Source of the DNA: Cryptomeria japonica
Taxonomy: Eukaryota > Streptophyta > Pinopsida > Cupressales > Cupressaceae
Assembly: GCF_030272615.1 (NCBI RefSeq)
Contig: NC_081414.1
Span: forward strand, 916,311,648-916,375,647
Length of the DNA: 64,000 nucleotides
Direction: 5' to 3'
The translations under genes were made by a program, and so were the position numbers. The notes beneath the pieces were generated by a model, which had not been told where the DNA came from, ran no database searches, and worked only from the letters and a program-made list of their open reading frames with translations. This document shows, in pieces, positions 1 to 10,999 of the stretch; positions within the stretch are counted from its first letter, which is position 1; each line of letters starts with the position of its first letter.

Positions 1-403
1 GATCAATGCGTGAGGAAAACCCAACGATAGAAGGGAGATGCTTTTAGGTACATTTTAGAGCTTTTGGATGCAAAAAAATGTTAAAATGTCTATTTTTGTT
101 ATGTTTTGGTGCTCAGTGCCTTTTGGATACGCCCAAGTTCATACTTGGGTTCGTACCTAGCGAACCCAAACCCCTGGGTACATACCCAAGGCGAACCCAG
201 ATGAACCCCTGGGCAAACCCGAACCCAAGCGAACCTAGTCCGAGTGCATGGACCAAAACAAGCAAACCCGATAGCTCAAGAATTATGTAGTGGAATATCT
301 CCACACTGATTACTGATCATAAAGTGAGAAACTTACAAGGGGAAGCCCCGCAGCGCAACGGAAGTTTCAATCCCTATTGATAGGGAGTTTGTAGGTTCGA
401 GTT

Positions 404-2508
404 TGTAATGTCCCCTTCTCAGTGAGGAGTAAGCAATGGTCCATTGGCCTATTTTCGGAGACCCGTAGGCTGATTGGAATGGAGAATTAGGGTTTCCTAT
501 TTTTGTGGAGTTCTGCACGAGCCATTTGAGGATTGTCCGATGGGAATTCTACATTTTTTTTCATGGATTCCTTCTGGGTTTTTCGAGAGTTTCTCGGTGG
601 TATAACATGCATTCAGTTCTAAGGAGAATTCTAAACTTACTATTTTTAGTAAGTGGGTGTTGGGCTAACTAGATAGTACAATGTATTTTCTGGGTAATCT
701 GAGCTCTCTCTCTAGGTTCGATGATCAGGATTTTCGGAGTAGTTTTCCTTGACTTACTATTTTTAGTAAGTGATAGCTCAGGTATTGCTATTTTTGGCAA
801 TCTTGGGCAAAGCTTCGATCCAGTGCAGTTCAATATTTTTCTTCACTTCAGTTCACCTGTGGATTTGACTGCGATCAATATTGGGGATATAAGTGAATTA
901 ATTAAATATTATTACTTTACTTTAAAATTTAATATTTAATTATTTATATTCCTGATCAATTGTATTTAGAATTGTGCATAATGTTGTTTTCCTAAGTCTA
1001 GCTAGGCGAAATATTTATTTGATAGAAGGGGACACCAAAGTGAATGTGGAGGCATTATTTTTATTTAGCAAAGTTTTATTTATATGCCAAATCGTGGTTT
1101 TTTCCCCTCTAGGCGTGATTTTGGCAAATGAGTGGGGCGCCAAACGTGGGCCCACCTTGGGAAATGAAATGCAAATTTGAAGGGGTGAATTTGGCAGTAT
1201 TTGGATTTGAATTTCAGACTGGGAAATCTATTTATACAGGTGCTTGGCTCATCATTTGATCATCTGGAGAATTTACACCATTATGTTGCCGGAATGGTTA
1301 GTGACTGAACTTCGAAGTTGGAAGAGCTTCCTAGTTGCTTCAGTTTCGTACTTGAGCCACAGTACCTAGCTGGATAGTTGTTTTTGGGTGACATTTTGGA
1401 GTGTTGATTTAATTTCAGTGTGTATTTTGGAGTTTCTAAGTTGCTGCTGTGTTTTTGTTGTGTGCTGGGCATAGTGGCTGAAATCATATTCTGATCGTAC
1501 CTTCTTGCCTACTGTGCATTTTCATATGGCTATTGGCTCTTAAGTTCTTCTTCCTATAGGCGATGATATCTTGAAAAGCAGAGATGTTGGTTCGCTGAAT
1601 TGAATTTACTATTGCTGATCGAACTTTCCAGCTTTAGCGCCCCTCTCCATTGCCACCTTGGGATGTGTGCCACCGATCCTTGGACTTAAGTTGCAGGTTT
1701 GAAGTTATGTATTCTTCGCCTAGGTTGTATTGTTCATTTGCTTTTGATTTGGTGTGATTCTGAGTAGATTTGAATGAGTTATGTGCATTTTGGTGTTTCC
1801 CGTAGTGGCTGGTCTGTGCATTGTTAAGTGTCAGAGATAAGAACAGCAGTAGTCGTTTATACTTGAGTTGGTTTTGTTAGTAGCTTTCAATTTTGATCAG
1901 CATTGTTCTTCTATTCTAATCTCTCCTCTCTATTTTGTAAGGTTGAATAGTAGTACTATCAACCACTTCTGGATTGTAAAACATACCCCACTAAAAAGTG
2001 GAAGAGGCTGGCTTGCTGCCTACATTTGATATTTGTAATTCAGTCCTCCCTCTGCATAAGTGGTCAACTGATGTCTGTTTGTAATGGTCCTCCCGCTGCA
2101 TAATCGGTTGAGTGATATTTGTTGTAATGATCCTCTCGCTGCACAAGCGGTTGAGTTGAGCTTTGTTATGTGTGTTCAGTCCTCCCGCTGAAATATTGCG
2201 GTAGATTGATTCGTGCTTTGGAGTGTTTGTTCACTTGGCCGGTTTACCACAAAGTTTCTTTGTTTACCCGCTGGATAAGCGGAAGGGGCTGGCTTACCGC
2301 CCATTATTGTAATCAATACTTCAACAGTTTGCAACTAACGATCCCCTACTACCATATGCTCTCACCCTCCCAGTTTGGGCTCTTGGTGATCAAAAGGTGT
2401 AGGGTTCCTTCTTGTTGGTTTTGGATTTCTTATTCTAACCCTAACGGGTGTGGTTGTGTTTGTAATCTTGTTAAAAATCAAAAAAAAAAAAATTGTGGGG
2501 ATACTACA
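404..2508 (+). mobile_element. Solo LTR (about 2.1 kb) inside the SINE-like element
   Basis: Begins TGTAATGTCCCC and ends GGGGATACTACA, an imperfect inverted terminal pair with TG/CA ends. Flanking pentamers GAGTT (399-403) and GAGTC (2509-2513) fit a 5-bp target duplication, and joining the flanks recreates the SINE B box. A TATA-like ctatttataca lies near 1230. No gag or pol is seen, so a solo LTR is the simplest reading. The ORF at 2170-2733 crosses the LTR end and is not a gene. Confidence 0.65.
2040..2215 (+). repeat. Imperfect tandem repeat within the solo LTR
   Basis: Four imperfect units of roughly 50-60 bp, each carrying cctcccgctgcataa or a close variant followed by cggttgag. The third and fourth units are increasingly degenerate. 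It belongs to the U5-side part of the solo LTR at 404-2508. Confidence 0.7.
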
Positions 2509-3271
2509 GAGTCCCTTTCCCCATGCCTTGGACTTGTTGCCGCACACTTGAAAGAAACTTTGGAGACTACATGCTCACTCTGCCCAGTTCATCTGGTGGA
2601 CCCTACTTTGCCGATTGGCTGCAAACATGATGCAGAGGCATTAATGCCTAACTGTTCACTGTCCACACAGGCATGCTACGGATGCATATGGACTAGGATG
2701 GTTGGTGCTGGCGTAATACAAATGGAGAGATAAGGAGGATCACATGGAGAGATAAGGAGAGGAAGGTATAAGGAGAAATGTAGAGAAATAAGGAAGGTGA
2801 GTTCGTGGTTAGCAAAAAATATAGGCTCGGAGGTGTTAATACCTCAAAAATGATAATGTAACCACAGGGAGGGGGTCCCCCATTTGTGACCCTCACTGGT
2901 TGGAAACTACGGTCCAAAAAAAGTCATTACCAATAAATAAATAAATAAATAAAGTGAGAAACTTATAGCCATTGAATTTTTCAATCATCTTCATTTAGAC
3001 TGTTTGGCCAGTAATAATTGTGATCGATATCATTTAAGATTCCTATGCAGAATAAAATTGCAACATCAAGATTTAAAATAAAACAACATTAAATGACACA
3101 AAGCTACTGATTACTGAAATCAAATAAGGCCTACTTCGATGATTAGCATTTTGTCATGGCTCAAATACAATTATTATACTTACTGATGTTCATTTTGTTG
3201 GTTGAAAATTTTGTACACTTGGGGAAATATACAAAATTGTGGTTTCAACCTGGTGACCATTTCACACATCG

Positions 3272-3287
3272 CCCCATTAAAATGGGG
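3272..3287. other. Terminal hairpin of element A
   Basis: CCCCATT and AATGGGG arms about 20 bp inside the 5' terminus, followed by ACCCCCTC. The same structure sits at the same place in D (38836-38852) and E (35522-35536) with different loops. Confidence 0.7.
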
Positions 3288-3699
3288 ACCCCCTCTTTTT
3301 GCTTTTGTTTTGCCTATTCTTCTCTCCGCTTTTAGGATTTTGAGTAAGTGAGTGAGTCGTCTGGACTAGGGTTAAGCCTTAGGAGTTGCCTTTTGATATT
3401 TTCAAGCCGAGTCCAGTCTAATTTTGAAAGATTATTAAGCATCCTCACGGAGATTGCAATTTTGAAATAGCTTGAGTCTGTCAGGAAGTTGAGTATGTCT
3501 CAGGATGGGTCCAGTTAAGATTTTGAGGGCAAATTCAAGTTAGGTCTAGGGGTTAGCATTTTAATGATGGAATTATTCATTTTGTCTGGGCAAACTTTAA
3601 CCAAATTTTGGAAGCAAGGTAACCGATTCCTGGACTTGAAGATGACCTCACCCTGCATGATGAAGTGATCTGAAGACCTAAATTTTTGACATTTTGGCT

Positions 3700-5650
3700 T
3701 ATAAGGGCAAAATCGCTCCTGTCCCTCTCTCAGGGACCAGGGCGAAAGTGATATTTTATGCATCTTGGTTATTGACTTGTTTTAATTGTTTTATGCAGGG
3801 TCGCCAGGGGATATAATTGGACGTAAATTGAAGATTTTGAAGATTTTGAAGACTCAAAAATGACAAGTTTTTAAAGTTTAAGACCAAATCGCTCCTGTCC
3901 TTCACTGAAGGACCAGGGCGAAATGGCTTACTTAGATCGTTTTGGGCCTCATTTGATCAAACTGAAGCATCAAGAACGCAATGAAGGATGAAATGAGCAT
4001 GAAGGAGTATCCAGACTTATTCGTTGGCAATGAAAGATTGAACTTTTGGCCCAGCAAGGACAAATCGCTCCTGTCCCTCACCCAGGGACCAGAGCGATTT
4101 TCTTCAAACACACCTTCTTGGACATTTTTTGGATTTGGACTTTTGTTCATAACTTGCGAAATGATGGTATCTTCCCCAGCAAAGGAAATTTGAGATGAAA
4201 ATTATAAAGATTTGACCTTGAGGACCAAAATCGCTCCTGTCCCTTGCTGAAGGTCCAAAGCGATTTTCTAAAAAGTGCAATTTTCTTACAAGGACGAAGT
4301 AGTTTTGTGATTGAAACGAATGAAAGAAGGTATTTTTAGCCCGTTGAAGATAGTTTGGAAGCCTAACAAAGGACGAATAAGCTTGGATTTGCAAAATCGC
4401 TCTTGTCCCTCACTGAAGGACCAGAGCTTGAATTCCAAGTTTGCCTTATCCTTGCAAGATTTAAATGATTTCGCGATTTGATTAGGACAAGGAAAGTGTG
4501 TTTTGCTCATTGAATATAACTTGAATGGACCACAATGGAGAAAATCGATCCAAATTGGCTAAGGCGCTTCTGTCCCTCTCTCAGGGACCAAGGTGAATTT
4601 CAAAGGTAGCTCCTGTTCCTCTCCCAGGGACCAGAGCGATTTTCTCAAGAGCCAAGTTTTTGGCAAAGGTGAAGCAAGTTTTACGTTTGGGATGAGTAAA
4701 GGAAGGCATAATCGATCCATTGAAGATAATTTTGAAAGTTTGCAAAACACAAGTGGAGCCTATAATGGCCAAGGCGCTCCTGTCCCTCTCCCAGGGACCA
4801 GGGCAAAAAATGCATTATCAAGTCTTCCCTTCCAAATTTGGTCGAATCCAGGCCAAGGCACAAGATGGCGATGATATTTGAAAAGCTTCAAGGGAAAACA
4901 AAGTTGCAAAGACCGCAAAACTGGACGAATAATGGCCAAGGCGCTCCTGTCCCTCACCAAGGGACCAGAGCGAAATCTTCAAATTTGCCTTATTGCCTAA
5001 CATTTTGGAGTGTTACTTTCGTTTGCAAGACTCAAGATGGATTAAGGAACAATGTTTTACGCCTTGAAGGCAATTGAAAGTTGACACGATCAAGGGTTTG
5101 TACCAAGAACTAAATGGCGCTCTTGTCCTTCACTCAAGGACCAAGGCGATTTTCATAAAAACAATCATTCCCTTCCAAAGCCACGCCAAAGCAAGGTTGT
5201 ACAAAGTCAAAAATGTCTTTCGAAGGGCGATGAACAAGGAACCAACCCTAAAAAATTGACTAACTTAAGCACAAATGCAAAATCGCTCCTGTCCTTCACT
5301 GAAGGACCAGGGCGAATATCCTTGGAAGAACTCATTTGGTATTGGAGAAACGATTTAGGCATGCATAGAACGAACAAGGAAGATCATTGATTGCCCTGCA
5401 ACATGAATTGGCGATTGGAAAAGACAAGGACCAAGGGCAAAAGGTGGATCGCTCCTGTCCCTCACCAAGGGACTAGGGCGAAAATGTTTTAAGATACACT
5501 CCTTCCATAGATGGAATAAATCAAACTCAAGATTCCAAGCGAAAAGGCCATTTTGGACGTCCAGGATAAGACTTTGAACGTGAAAAGCGAGAAATACAAG
5601 GCTAAAATGCATGGGCGCTCCTGTCCCTCTCCCAGGGACCAAAGCGATGT
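3700..5650 (+). repeat. Array of about 13 hairpins in element A
   Basis: A roughly 40-bp imperfect palindrome recurs about every 160-180 bp. The core is TCGCTCCTGTCCCT, a 5-nt loop, AGGGACCAGGGCGA. Copies lie near 3715, 3890, 4068, 4230, 4393, 4565, 4610, 4770, 4940, 5115, 5282, 5450 and 5615. Spacer sequence is far less alike than the hairpins. Arms change together: GTCCCT pairs with AGGGAC in most copies, GTCCTT with AAGGAC in those near 3897, 5125 and 5288. No real coding region overlaps; the ORFs crossing it are by-products of the repeats. Confidence 0.9.
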
Positions 5651-5978
5651 TGTTGATGTCCCAAATATCTCCCATGCTTAGACGCCAAATTTTTTGAATT
5701 GCATTAAATGCTAAATCCGCTAAAACTTTGGAATATATTTTAATTAAAATGGGCATTTAATGAGTTCGCATAAGGCATTTAATAATTAATTTAGCCTTTT
5801 AAAAAATCGAAATTTTAATTGCAAAGGCATTTAAATTAATTATTATTAAATTAAATAAAAAAGAGAGCGCTTGGGATGTTATTTTAATAAAGGTCGGCCT
5901 CCTCTTTTATTTATTTTTTTATTTATTTTAGGCTTATTTTTCAAGTCGGCCTATGGGCAATTGCAATGCATGACCGCC

Positions 5979-5988
5979 TATATAAGGG
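5979..5988 (+). promoter_or_regulatory. First TATA promoter of element A
   Basis: CTATATAAGG, with the motif GTCGGCCT at 5945-5952. The same pair occurs upstream of the ORF in D and E. It lies about 480 bp before the ORF ATG. Confidence 0.65.
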
Positions 5989-6272
5989 AGGTATTTTGAA
6001 ACATTTTGATCCATCATTCAATCATTGTTTAAATGCAATTTGGAGAAGCAATAGAAGGAGCGAAATCTCATCCAAGGAGAAGTGCGAATTTTGAACCAAG
6101 AAGGAGTGCGAATTTTGTTAGAGGTGGGGCAAGTTTTCCTCAAGGCGTTGAAGACCCACAAGGTGGTGAAGTTGATGAAGGAGGCGCATTTGCTAAAGGG
6201 CTTCGATCTTCATTTTGCCTAGCGAATTTCTTAATTTTTGCATCTTTTTTTAGAGCTAGTTCTCAAAGAGAG

Positions 6273-6454
6273 GTATGGTGAAGATCTTCCTAGCCCAATT
6301 TTGAAATTTTGAAATTTTGAATTTCCAATTGCATCGTCATATTTAGGAAATGATAATTCAAAGATTTATCATGAAGTTTCTTAAATTTAAAACTTAAACT
6401 TAATCTATATTTCTACATTCCAAGGTATATTGCTCATTATGAAATGTTGTGTAG
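6273..6454 (+). other. Probable 5'UTR intron of the element A transcript
   Basis: A donor-like AGAG|GTATGG at 6273 and an acceptor-like TTGTGTAG ending at 6454 flank an AT-rich stretch immediately before the ORF start. Element D has the equivalent pair (41812 and 42007), and E has an acceptor-like TCTTATAG just before its ATG. Splicing is inferred, not shown. Confidence 0.5.
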
Positions 6455-6462
6455 GTGTCAAG

Positions 6463-9400
6463 ATGGCGACCCCAAAGGCAGGAGCATCCACCAGTCGTCC
6501 AGCCCTCATGAAGGAAGATCAAAGGAATGAAGAAATGGAGACCAAGACCGTGTCAAAATGGAGCAACATTGGAGATACCAGCTTGGGAAACTTCAGTATG
6601 AAGAAGTTTCGAGAGGTCCCTTATATTGGAAAGCCATCACCTGTCGCAAGGAGAATAATTGAAAGTGGCATTATCAAGGCGGCCAGCTTCCCTCCAGCAA
6701 TCCAGTGCCATGAGCTGATGATCGAGTGTGCCCGCCATTACAACCCACAGTCAAGATCGATCGTGTCCAAGGAAGGAAACACTTTGGCTTATCTTTCAGA
6801 TGAGGCTATCAGTGAAGCTCTTCATCTACCGGAACATAAAGATATGATTTACAAAAGCTTGGAAGGAGCAAGATCCATGTACGAAGATGATCCAGACACT
6901 TGCTTGAGCATCATCAACAAGAATTGGTTACTCAAAAGTCGTCCTCGCCTAAGCAAGATTCCCAACACACCACATAGGATCGACTTCCAGGAGGAGTACA
7001 GAGATTTGATAACCTTACTTAATCGAGTTACAGGGGCTCCTCAAGCCTTCTATTTTGAGAAGTGGATGTTCTTCTTCATCCAAGTGATAGTTCAAGGAAA
7101 AGGAACAATTCATTGGGCTAGAATTATTAGCCATTGCTTGGACGTGCAGTTGAGAAGACTGAAGGCTACTAAATCCTTCCGCATGAGCTCGTACATCATG
7201 TATGCCTTGATCAGGAGTTTTGAATATGCAGGACTACCTCACAGAGGAGTGATTGGAAGTGGACCTGGAGAAGTCAGCGTTTGTGACTCTTATGTTCATT
7301 TGCATCATCCATCAGGAAGTAACTACAAGTTAATCAATGATACCTTCACAATGAACATCACCAGGACACTGCAAGGCGGGATTCATAATCAGCTATCTCA
7401 GGAGGCACAAGAACTTGTAAAGAGGTATGGTGCCTGGTTTATCCAATTCCAGAAGTTTACATATATTAGAGTTCATGGGTGTCCTTCACCTCCATATATG
7501 TTGCCAAGATATCCGACAGACAAGATAGTACTACTTGAGGTGACTAGGCAGTTGGCAGCTTATGCGAAGGCATTCAGACACAGGCATGGAAATGGGATTC
7601 CTGTACCTATCATACTAGGGAATTCAGTTGAGGTATGTCCTAATGCTCCAGCTTTAGATGATGCAGAAAGAGAGTTGGCCTTATATTCATTTTCATTCTT
7701 TTCATTGAGGGAAAATTTTGATCCTTATGGGTATATAGAAGAGACAGTTGGTAGAAAATACAAGCATGAATGTCAGGTAGAAGACTTTTGGATGAATCTC
7801 TCAGATGATTTAGAAGAGAAAAGAAAGATGCATTCCAGATTGCCTTTAGATTTTATCAGGAAATGCAAAGTTTACAAGGTGGTCGATCAAGCTCAGGACA
7901 GTGGCAGGCACCTCCAGTCCTCTTATGATAGAGAGGACAAGGCAGTCAAGATAGATTGGAATGAACCTGAGGTTGTGGACTTAAAGGCTTTGATGGCCCC
8001 AATTTTGTCCTATACTCGCAGATGGGTTGATGTGCAACATCAAAAGTTGAGAGAGCAGAACATACCTATGACTTTTACTTTGGAGGAAAGGTCGGCAGAA
8101 GGAGCAAGCGCGAGTGAAGGTCATCCTCATCCTAGAAGCACAAGCGAAGGCAATCCTCACCCCAGAAGCGTAAGTGAAGGCAATCCTCATCCTAGAGGTG
8201 CGAAGAGGAAGGATAGACCTGAGAAAAGAGAATCTTCCAAGAAGAAGCAAGAGGCCAATCGAGATCGCTCATCCAGCACATCTTCTCGACAAGAGAAGAA
8301 GACACTTGAAGTGGAGGAATCTATGGAATCAATGGTTCAGAATGATAAACATGAAGAAGGACAGGCATCTCAACGTTCATCAAGTCCATCTCCCCAGGTC
8401 AATGAGCTACATGAAGACAAGAATGATGATGAAGCGACGTCTCCTCTCCGGAAAGAAGAGCCACTACCTAAAGAAATACAAGTTAGAGAGACAAGGTCCG
8501 CCATTCCAGATTGGTTGGAGAGACTAACAAGGGTGATTGTGATCGAAGACGAAGATAACGTGATTGATTTAGAAAGCCTTGTTGGAAATTCTCAGGAAGT
8601 GACAAAAAGAAGGAAGGCTACCAAGATGTCCAAGATGATCAGAGATGATGAGACAGCGTCCAGGAAGTTGCAGATAGCTACACCGGCAGTGGACAAGTAC
8701 GAGGGTGAAATCCTTGCAGAAGAATATGATGTAGAAATCGTTGAGCTTGGTCCACTCACCACCGAGGAGGCATTGGATGAGGCAACTGATTCATTTGAGG
8801 CGCTTAAAGATAAACTTAAGGAAGAAATGGAAAAGAATAGAAAACTTGAGAGAGAGAGAGGTGCTTGGAGAGGCTACTTTAGCCACCTCAGTGAGCCTTT
8901 GGGACGTCAGGATCCAGCAGTATCTCCTGTGCAAGCACTTCCCCTTGAATCAGTTGGTGAAGCAGAGAAAGTTAAGAGCTTGGTCCAGCTTATGAGCTCT
9001 TGGATTGACAAATCCCATACAGTTGCCATTGAGTTTGCAACAAGAATGATGCAGACCATTCATCGGGCTATCCAGGTCCTTGAGATCATCCACAACCTAA
9101 TGATAACAGTAGCCACCTTTGCTCATACTAAAGATGTTATCATTCCTGTTCTTCAAGTAATCAGGCAAACACCAAGGAAGACCTTAGCACAAGAAAAGAT
9201 AATGGATGGAGGAGCTCATAATTTACTCCAGTGGTCAACCTTACTCCAGATGAAGGAAGTTCTTTTTGAGGACACCAGCGCCAAATGCAATCAAGTGGAG
9301 GAGGTCATCCATCCAATCCAGGACAAGGTGTTTGGGGTTTTATGTACTATTCTTGGCAGAAGGATCGAAGTTGAGACAGATGTGGATCTTCAAGAGTTGG

Positions 9401-9690
9401 AAGAAAGGGTCAAGGTCATCTTTTGCAAAGATGAGAATGTTATCACAGATGAACAAAGAGATCAAATATTTGCTACTATGCTCCTGATTGAGAAAATCAA
9501 GGAACTCGAACCTGAATGGGACGCAGCTCTTCTCAAGGCCTTTGATCAGATTATTCACTTGGAGGAACGAATGAGGAATCTTCCCGAGATTCCTATTGCT
9601 AAGATTGAGGGAATCGTGTCCAGATTCATTGCATATGCTAAAAAGGAGCATTGGAAAGGGAATAAGGTTCTAGAAGAGAGGTTGTTATAG
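6463..9690 (+). CDS. Long ORF of element A, uncharacterised element protein (about 1,075 aa)
   Basis: Uninterrupted ORF starting MATPKAGAS at the first ATG after a likely splice acceptor, the start shared with D. Visible regions: a globular N-terminal half with FPPAIQCHELMIECARHYN (about residue 70), RDLITLLNRVTGAP (about 185), and FTYIRVHGC...PPYMLPRYPTDK (about 330-350). Around residues 550-575 there are three SEGNPHPR-like repeats, then a Lys/Arg-rich stretch that could be a nuclear localisation signal, an acidic Ser-rich linker, and a predicted coiled-coil C-terminal part from about residue 785. No reverse transcriptase, RNase H, integrase, protease or DDE motif is recognisable. The N-terminal layout faintly recalls the plant 'putative transposon protein' domain families, but that is a resemblance, not an assignment. 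Homologues lie in D, B, E and F. Confidence 0.85.
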   Translation: MATPKAGASTSRPALMKEDQRNEEMETKTVSKWSNIGDTSLGNFSMKKFREVPYIGKPSPVARRIIESGIIKAASFPPAIQCHELMIECARHYNPQSRSIVSKEGNTLAYLSDEAISEALHLPEHKDMIYKSLEGARSMYEDDPDTCLSIINKNWLLKSRPRLSKIPNTPHRIDFQEEYRDLITLLNRVTGAPQAFYFEKWMFFFIQVIVQGKGTIHWARIISHCLDVQLRRLKATKSFRMSSYIMYALIRSFEYAGLPHRGVIGSGPGEVSVCDSYVHLHHPSGSNYKLINDTFTMNITRTLQGGIHNQLSQEAQELVKRYGAWFIQFQKFTYIRVHGCPSPPYMLPRYPTDKIVLLEVTRQLAAYAKAFRHRHGNGIPVPIILGNSVEVCPNAPALDDAERELALYSFSFFSLRENFDPYGYIEETVGRKYKHECQVEDFWMNLSDDLEEKRKMHSRLPLDFIRKCKVYKVVDQAQDSGRHLQSSYDREDKAVKIDWNEPEVVDLKALMAPILSYTRRWVDVQHQKLREQNIPMTFTLEERSAEGASASEGHPHPRSTSEGNPHPRSVSEGNPHPRGAKRKDRPEKRESSKKKQEANRDRSSSTSSRQEKKTLEVEESMESMVQNDKHEEGQASQRSSSPSPQVNELHEDKNDDEATSPLRKEEPLPKEIQVRETRSAIPDWLERLTRVIVIEDEDNVIDLESLVGNSQEVTKRRKATKMSKMIRDDETASRKLQIATPAVDKYEGEILAEEYDVEIVELGPLTTEEALDEATDSFEALKDKLKEEMEKNRKLERERGAWRGYFSHLSEPLGRQDPAVSPVQALPLESVGEAEKVKSLVQLMSSWIDKSHTVAIEFATRMMQTIHRAIQVLEIIHNLMITVATFAHTKDVIIPVLQVIRQTPRKTLAQEKIMDGGAHNLLQWSTLLQMKEVLFEDTSAKCNQVEEVIHPIQDKVFGVLCTILGRRIEVETDVDLQELEERVKVIFCKDENVITDEQRDQIFATMLLIEKIKELEPEWDAALLKAFDQIIHLEERMRNLPEIPIAKIEGIVSRFIAYAKKEHWKGNKVLEERLL

Positions 9691-9801
9691 ATGACATGGC
9701 ACCTTAATTGTCATTGGTCTATGTTTCCTAGATTTTTGTGCCAAATTAAATATTTGGCTATGCATTTAATATTGTTCAATAAAAAGGGAACTTTTGTAAT
9801 A

Positions 9802-9819
9802 AAACCCTAATTAGGGTTT
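9802..9819. promoter_or_regulatory. Palindromic telobox before the second TATA of element A
   Basis: AAACCCTAATTAGGGTTT is two facing telobox (AAACCCTA) motifs about 65 bp upstream of a TATA box. It is identical in D at 45334-45351 and one base short in E near 49891. Teloboxes are known plant promoter elements; a role here is inferred. Confidence 0.6.
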
Positions 9820-9882
9820 AGGTGTCAGAATCTCAGCCGTTGATCTTCTTTTGATCTGGGCCGTTCATTGTAATTGAGGATG

Positions 9883-10049
9883 CTATATATACCCTCATTC
9901 ATTTTCATTTTGAAATTAGAGATAGGAGCAATAAGAAATAGTTAGAAGATTAGAGTTTTTGGAGAGAAGAAAGTTATTTTGTAGCAAGATTGAGTTTGAA
10001 GAAAGAATTTCAAACAATTGTTGTCTATTTTGGCTTTGAGATCAATAAA
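9883..10049 (+). promoter_or_regulatory. Second TATA box and poly(A) signal of element A
   Basis: CTATATATACC at about 9883 lies 195 bp after the ORF stop. AATAAA at 10044-10049 lies in the context atcaataaaatattgaag, shared with D. A promoter followed by a poly(A) signal and then a CA end is the usual U3-R-U5 order of an LTR. Confidence 0.55.
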
Positions 10050-10999
10050 ATATTGAAGTTATGGTGTTTTATTGCAATTCTTGTGGCTATCTTCATGGTT
10101 GTTTGTTTTCTTGAATCATTCTCAGTCGAAGTAGTATTTAAGTTTGAAGGACTAAGTGTTGGGCTTGATTTTGGTGAGATTCACGTTCCAAACCACTAGC
10201 TTCTTACTGATTGTAGGAACGCCTTGTGTGGTCAACTGGAGAGACTTGAATTACTTAAACCTTCAATCGTCATTGAGCTTTGGATATGTGCCTTTGTGGT
10301 AGTGTCCATGATCCTTGATGAATTGAAAAATCATTTGTTACCTTAGAAGATCGCATCAATTTCAGTTAGGCTGTTATTTCATGGCAATATTGAAATTGGT
10401 AGAATCTTGCCAAGTCTAGCCTACATTAGGTCATTCTTAGGATTAGATTAGAATTTATCCTTTGCAAACCCTACCTTTGATCTTTTTTGAGAAAATTATT
10501 AGTTTAGGGAAATCTTGTTCCTACAGCTCAGAGGACATAAGGCCCCTTGATGAAACAGCATTCACAACAACCACTGGTGCTTATCCACACGTAGAGACCC
10601 TACATAAAAGAACATTGGAGTCACCCTGATTGATCCTTTTTTGCGACATCTTCACCAATCAGAGGCTTTATTCAAGAGAGGATAAGGTACCCTTGGGTAT
10701 TTTATTCTGTGTATGATTGTGTACAAAATACACGTCAACACAACCACAGCACACGAGTAAAAACTCTCCTAATTAAGGGAAGGCTCCCCCTATCTAACTA
10801 CAACTTGGAAAATAAAATAGGATGGGACTGCAATCTTTCTTCTTTTTTCAAGAAAGACAATATCCTTTTCTCTTCACAGAAAAGGATAGCGATTGAATAA
10901 CAGCAGTAACCACTTTCAAGTGAAATAAGAGAAAGGAAATGAAGTTTCCTGAAAGCGCAAAGACTTCCGTCACTTCCTTCGAGACGGGACAGCAATATC

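Larger units (their letters stand above)
336..2950 (+). mobile_element. SINE-like retroposon, interrupted by a solo LTR
   Basis: Flanked by a perfect 15-bp direct repeat AAAGTGAGAAACTTA (321-335 and 2951-2965), the target duplication expected of LINE-mobilised retroposition. The 3' end is a run of AATA units. The 5' end resembles a tRNA-derived head: GCAGCGCAACGG is A-box-like, and GGTTCGAG, continuing as TCC after the inserted LTR, gives a perfect B box. Without the LTR the body is about 505 bp. Its 3' part (GAGGTGTTAATACCTC, then GTGACCCTCACTGGTT) matches a second copy at 60461-61244, which defines a family. Confidence 0.7.
3251..10740 (+). mobile_element. Element A: 7.5-kb TG...CA unit with an intact long ORF
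   Basis: The 5' end TGGTGACCATTTCACACATC matches the D terminus except for a 2-bp loss in TGTTGTGACC. The 3' end is TACACGTCAACA. It is flanked by CAACC at 3246-3250 and 10741-10745. Order: 5' hairpin (3272-3287), hairpin array (about 3700-5650), TATA (5979-5988), leader with a probable intron, ORF 6463-9690, palindromic telobox (9802-9819), second TATA (about 9883), AATAAA (10044-10049), CAACA end. The two ends are not direct repeats of each other. It is inserted into element B. Confidence 0.85.

Noticed and set aside
2170-2733. 187-codon ORF on the plus strand
   Set aside because: It runs through the solo LTR end at 2508 into SINE-like sequence; no protein similarity recognised, so it is chance.
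3700-5650. CRISPR-like array
   Set aside because: Regular spacing of near-identical palindromes looks similar, but spacers are about 130 bp and related to each other, the units are degenerate, and the DNA is plant nuclear.
6033-6281. 82-codon ORF before the element A ORF
   Set aside because: Lies in the presumed spliced leader, has no counterpart in D, and its composition follows the local repeats; at most an upstream ORF.
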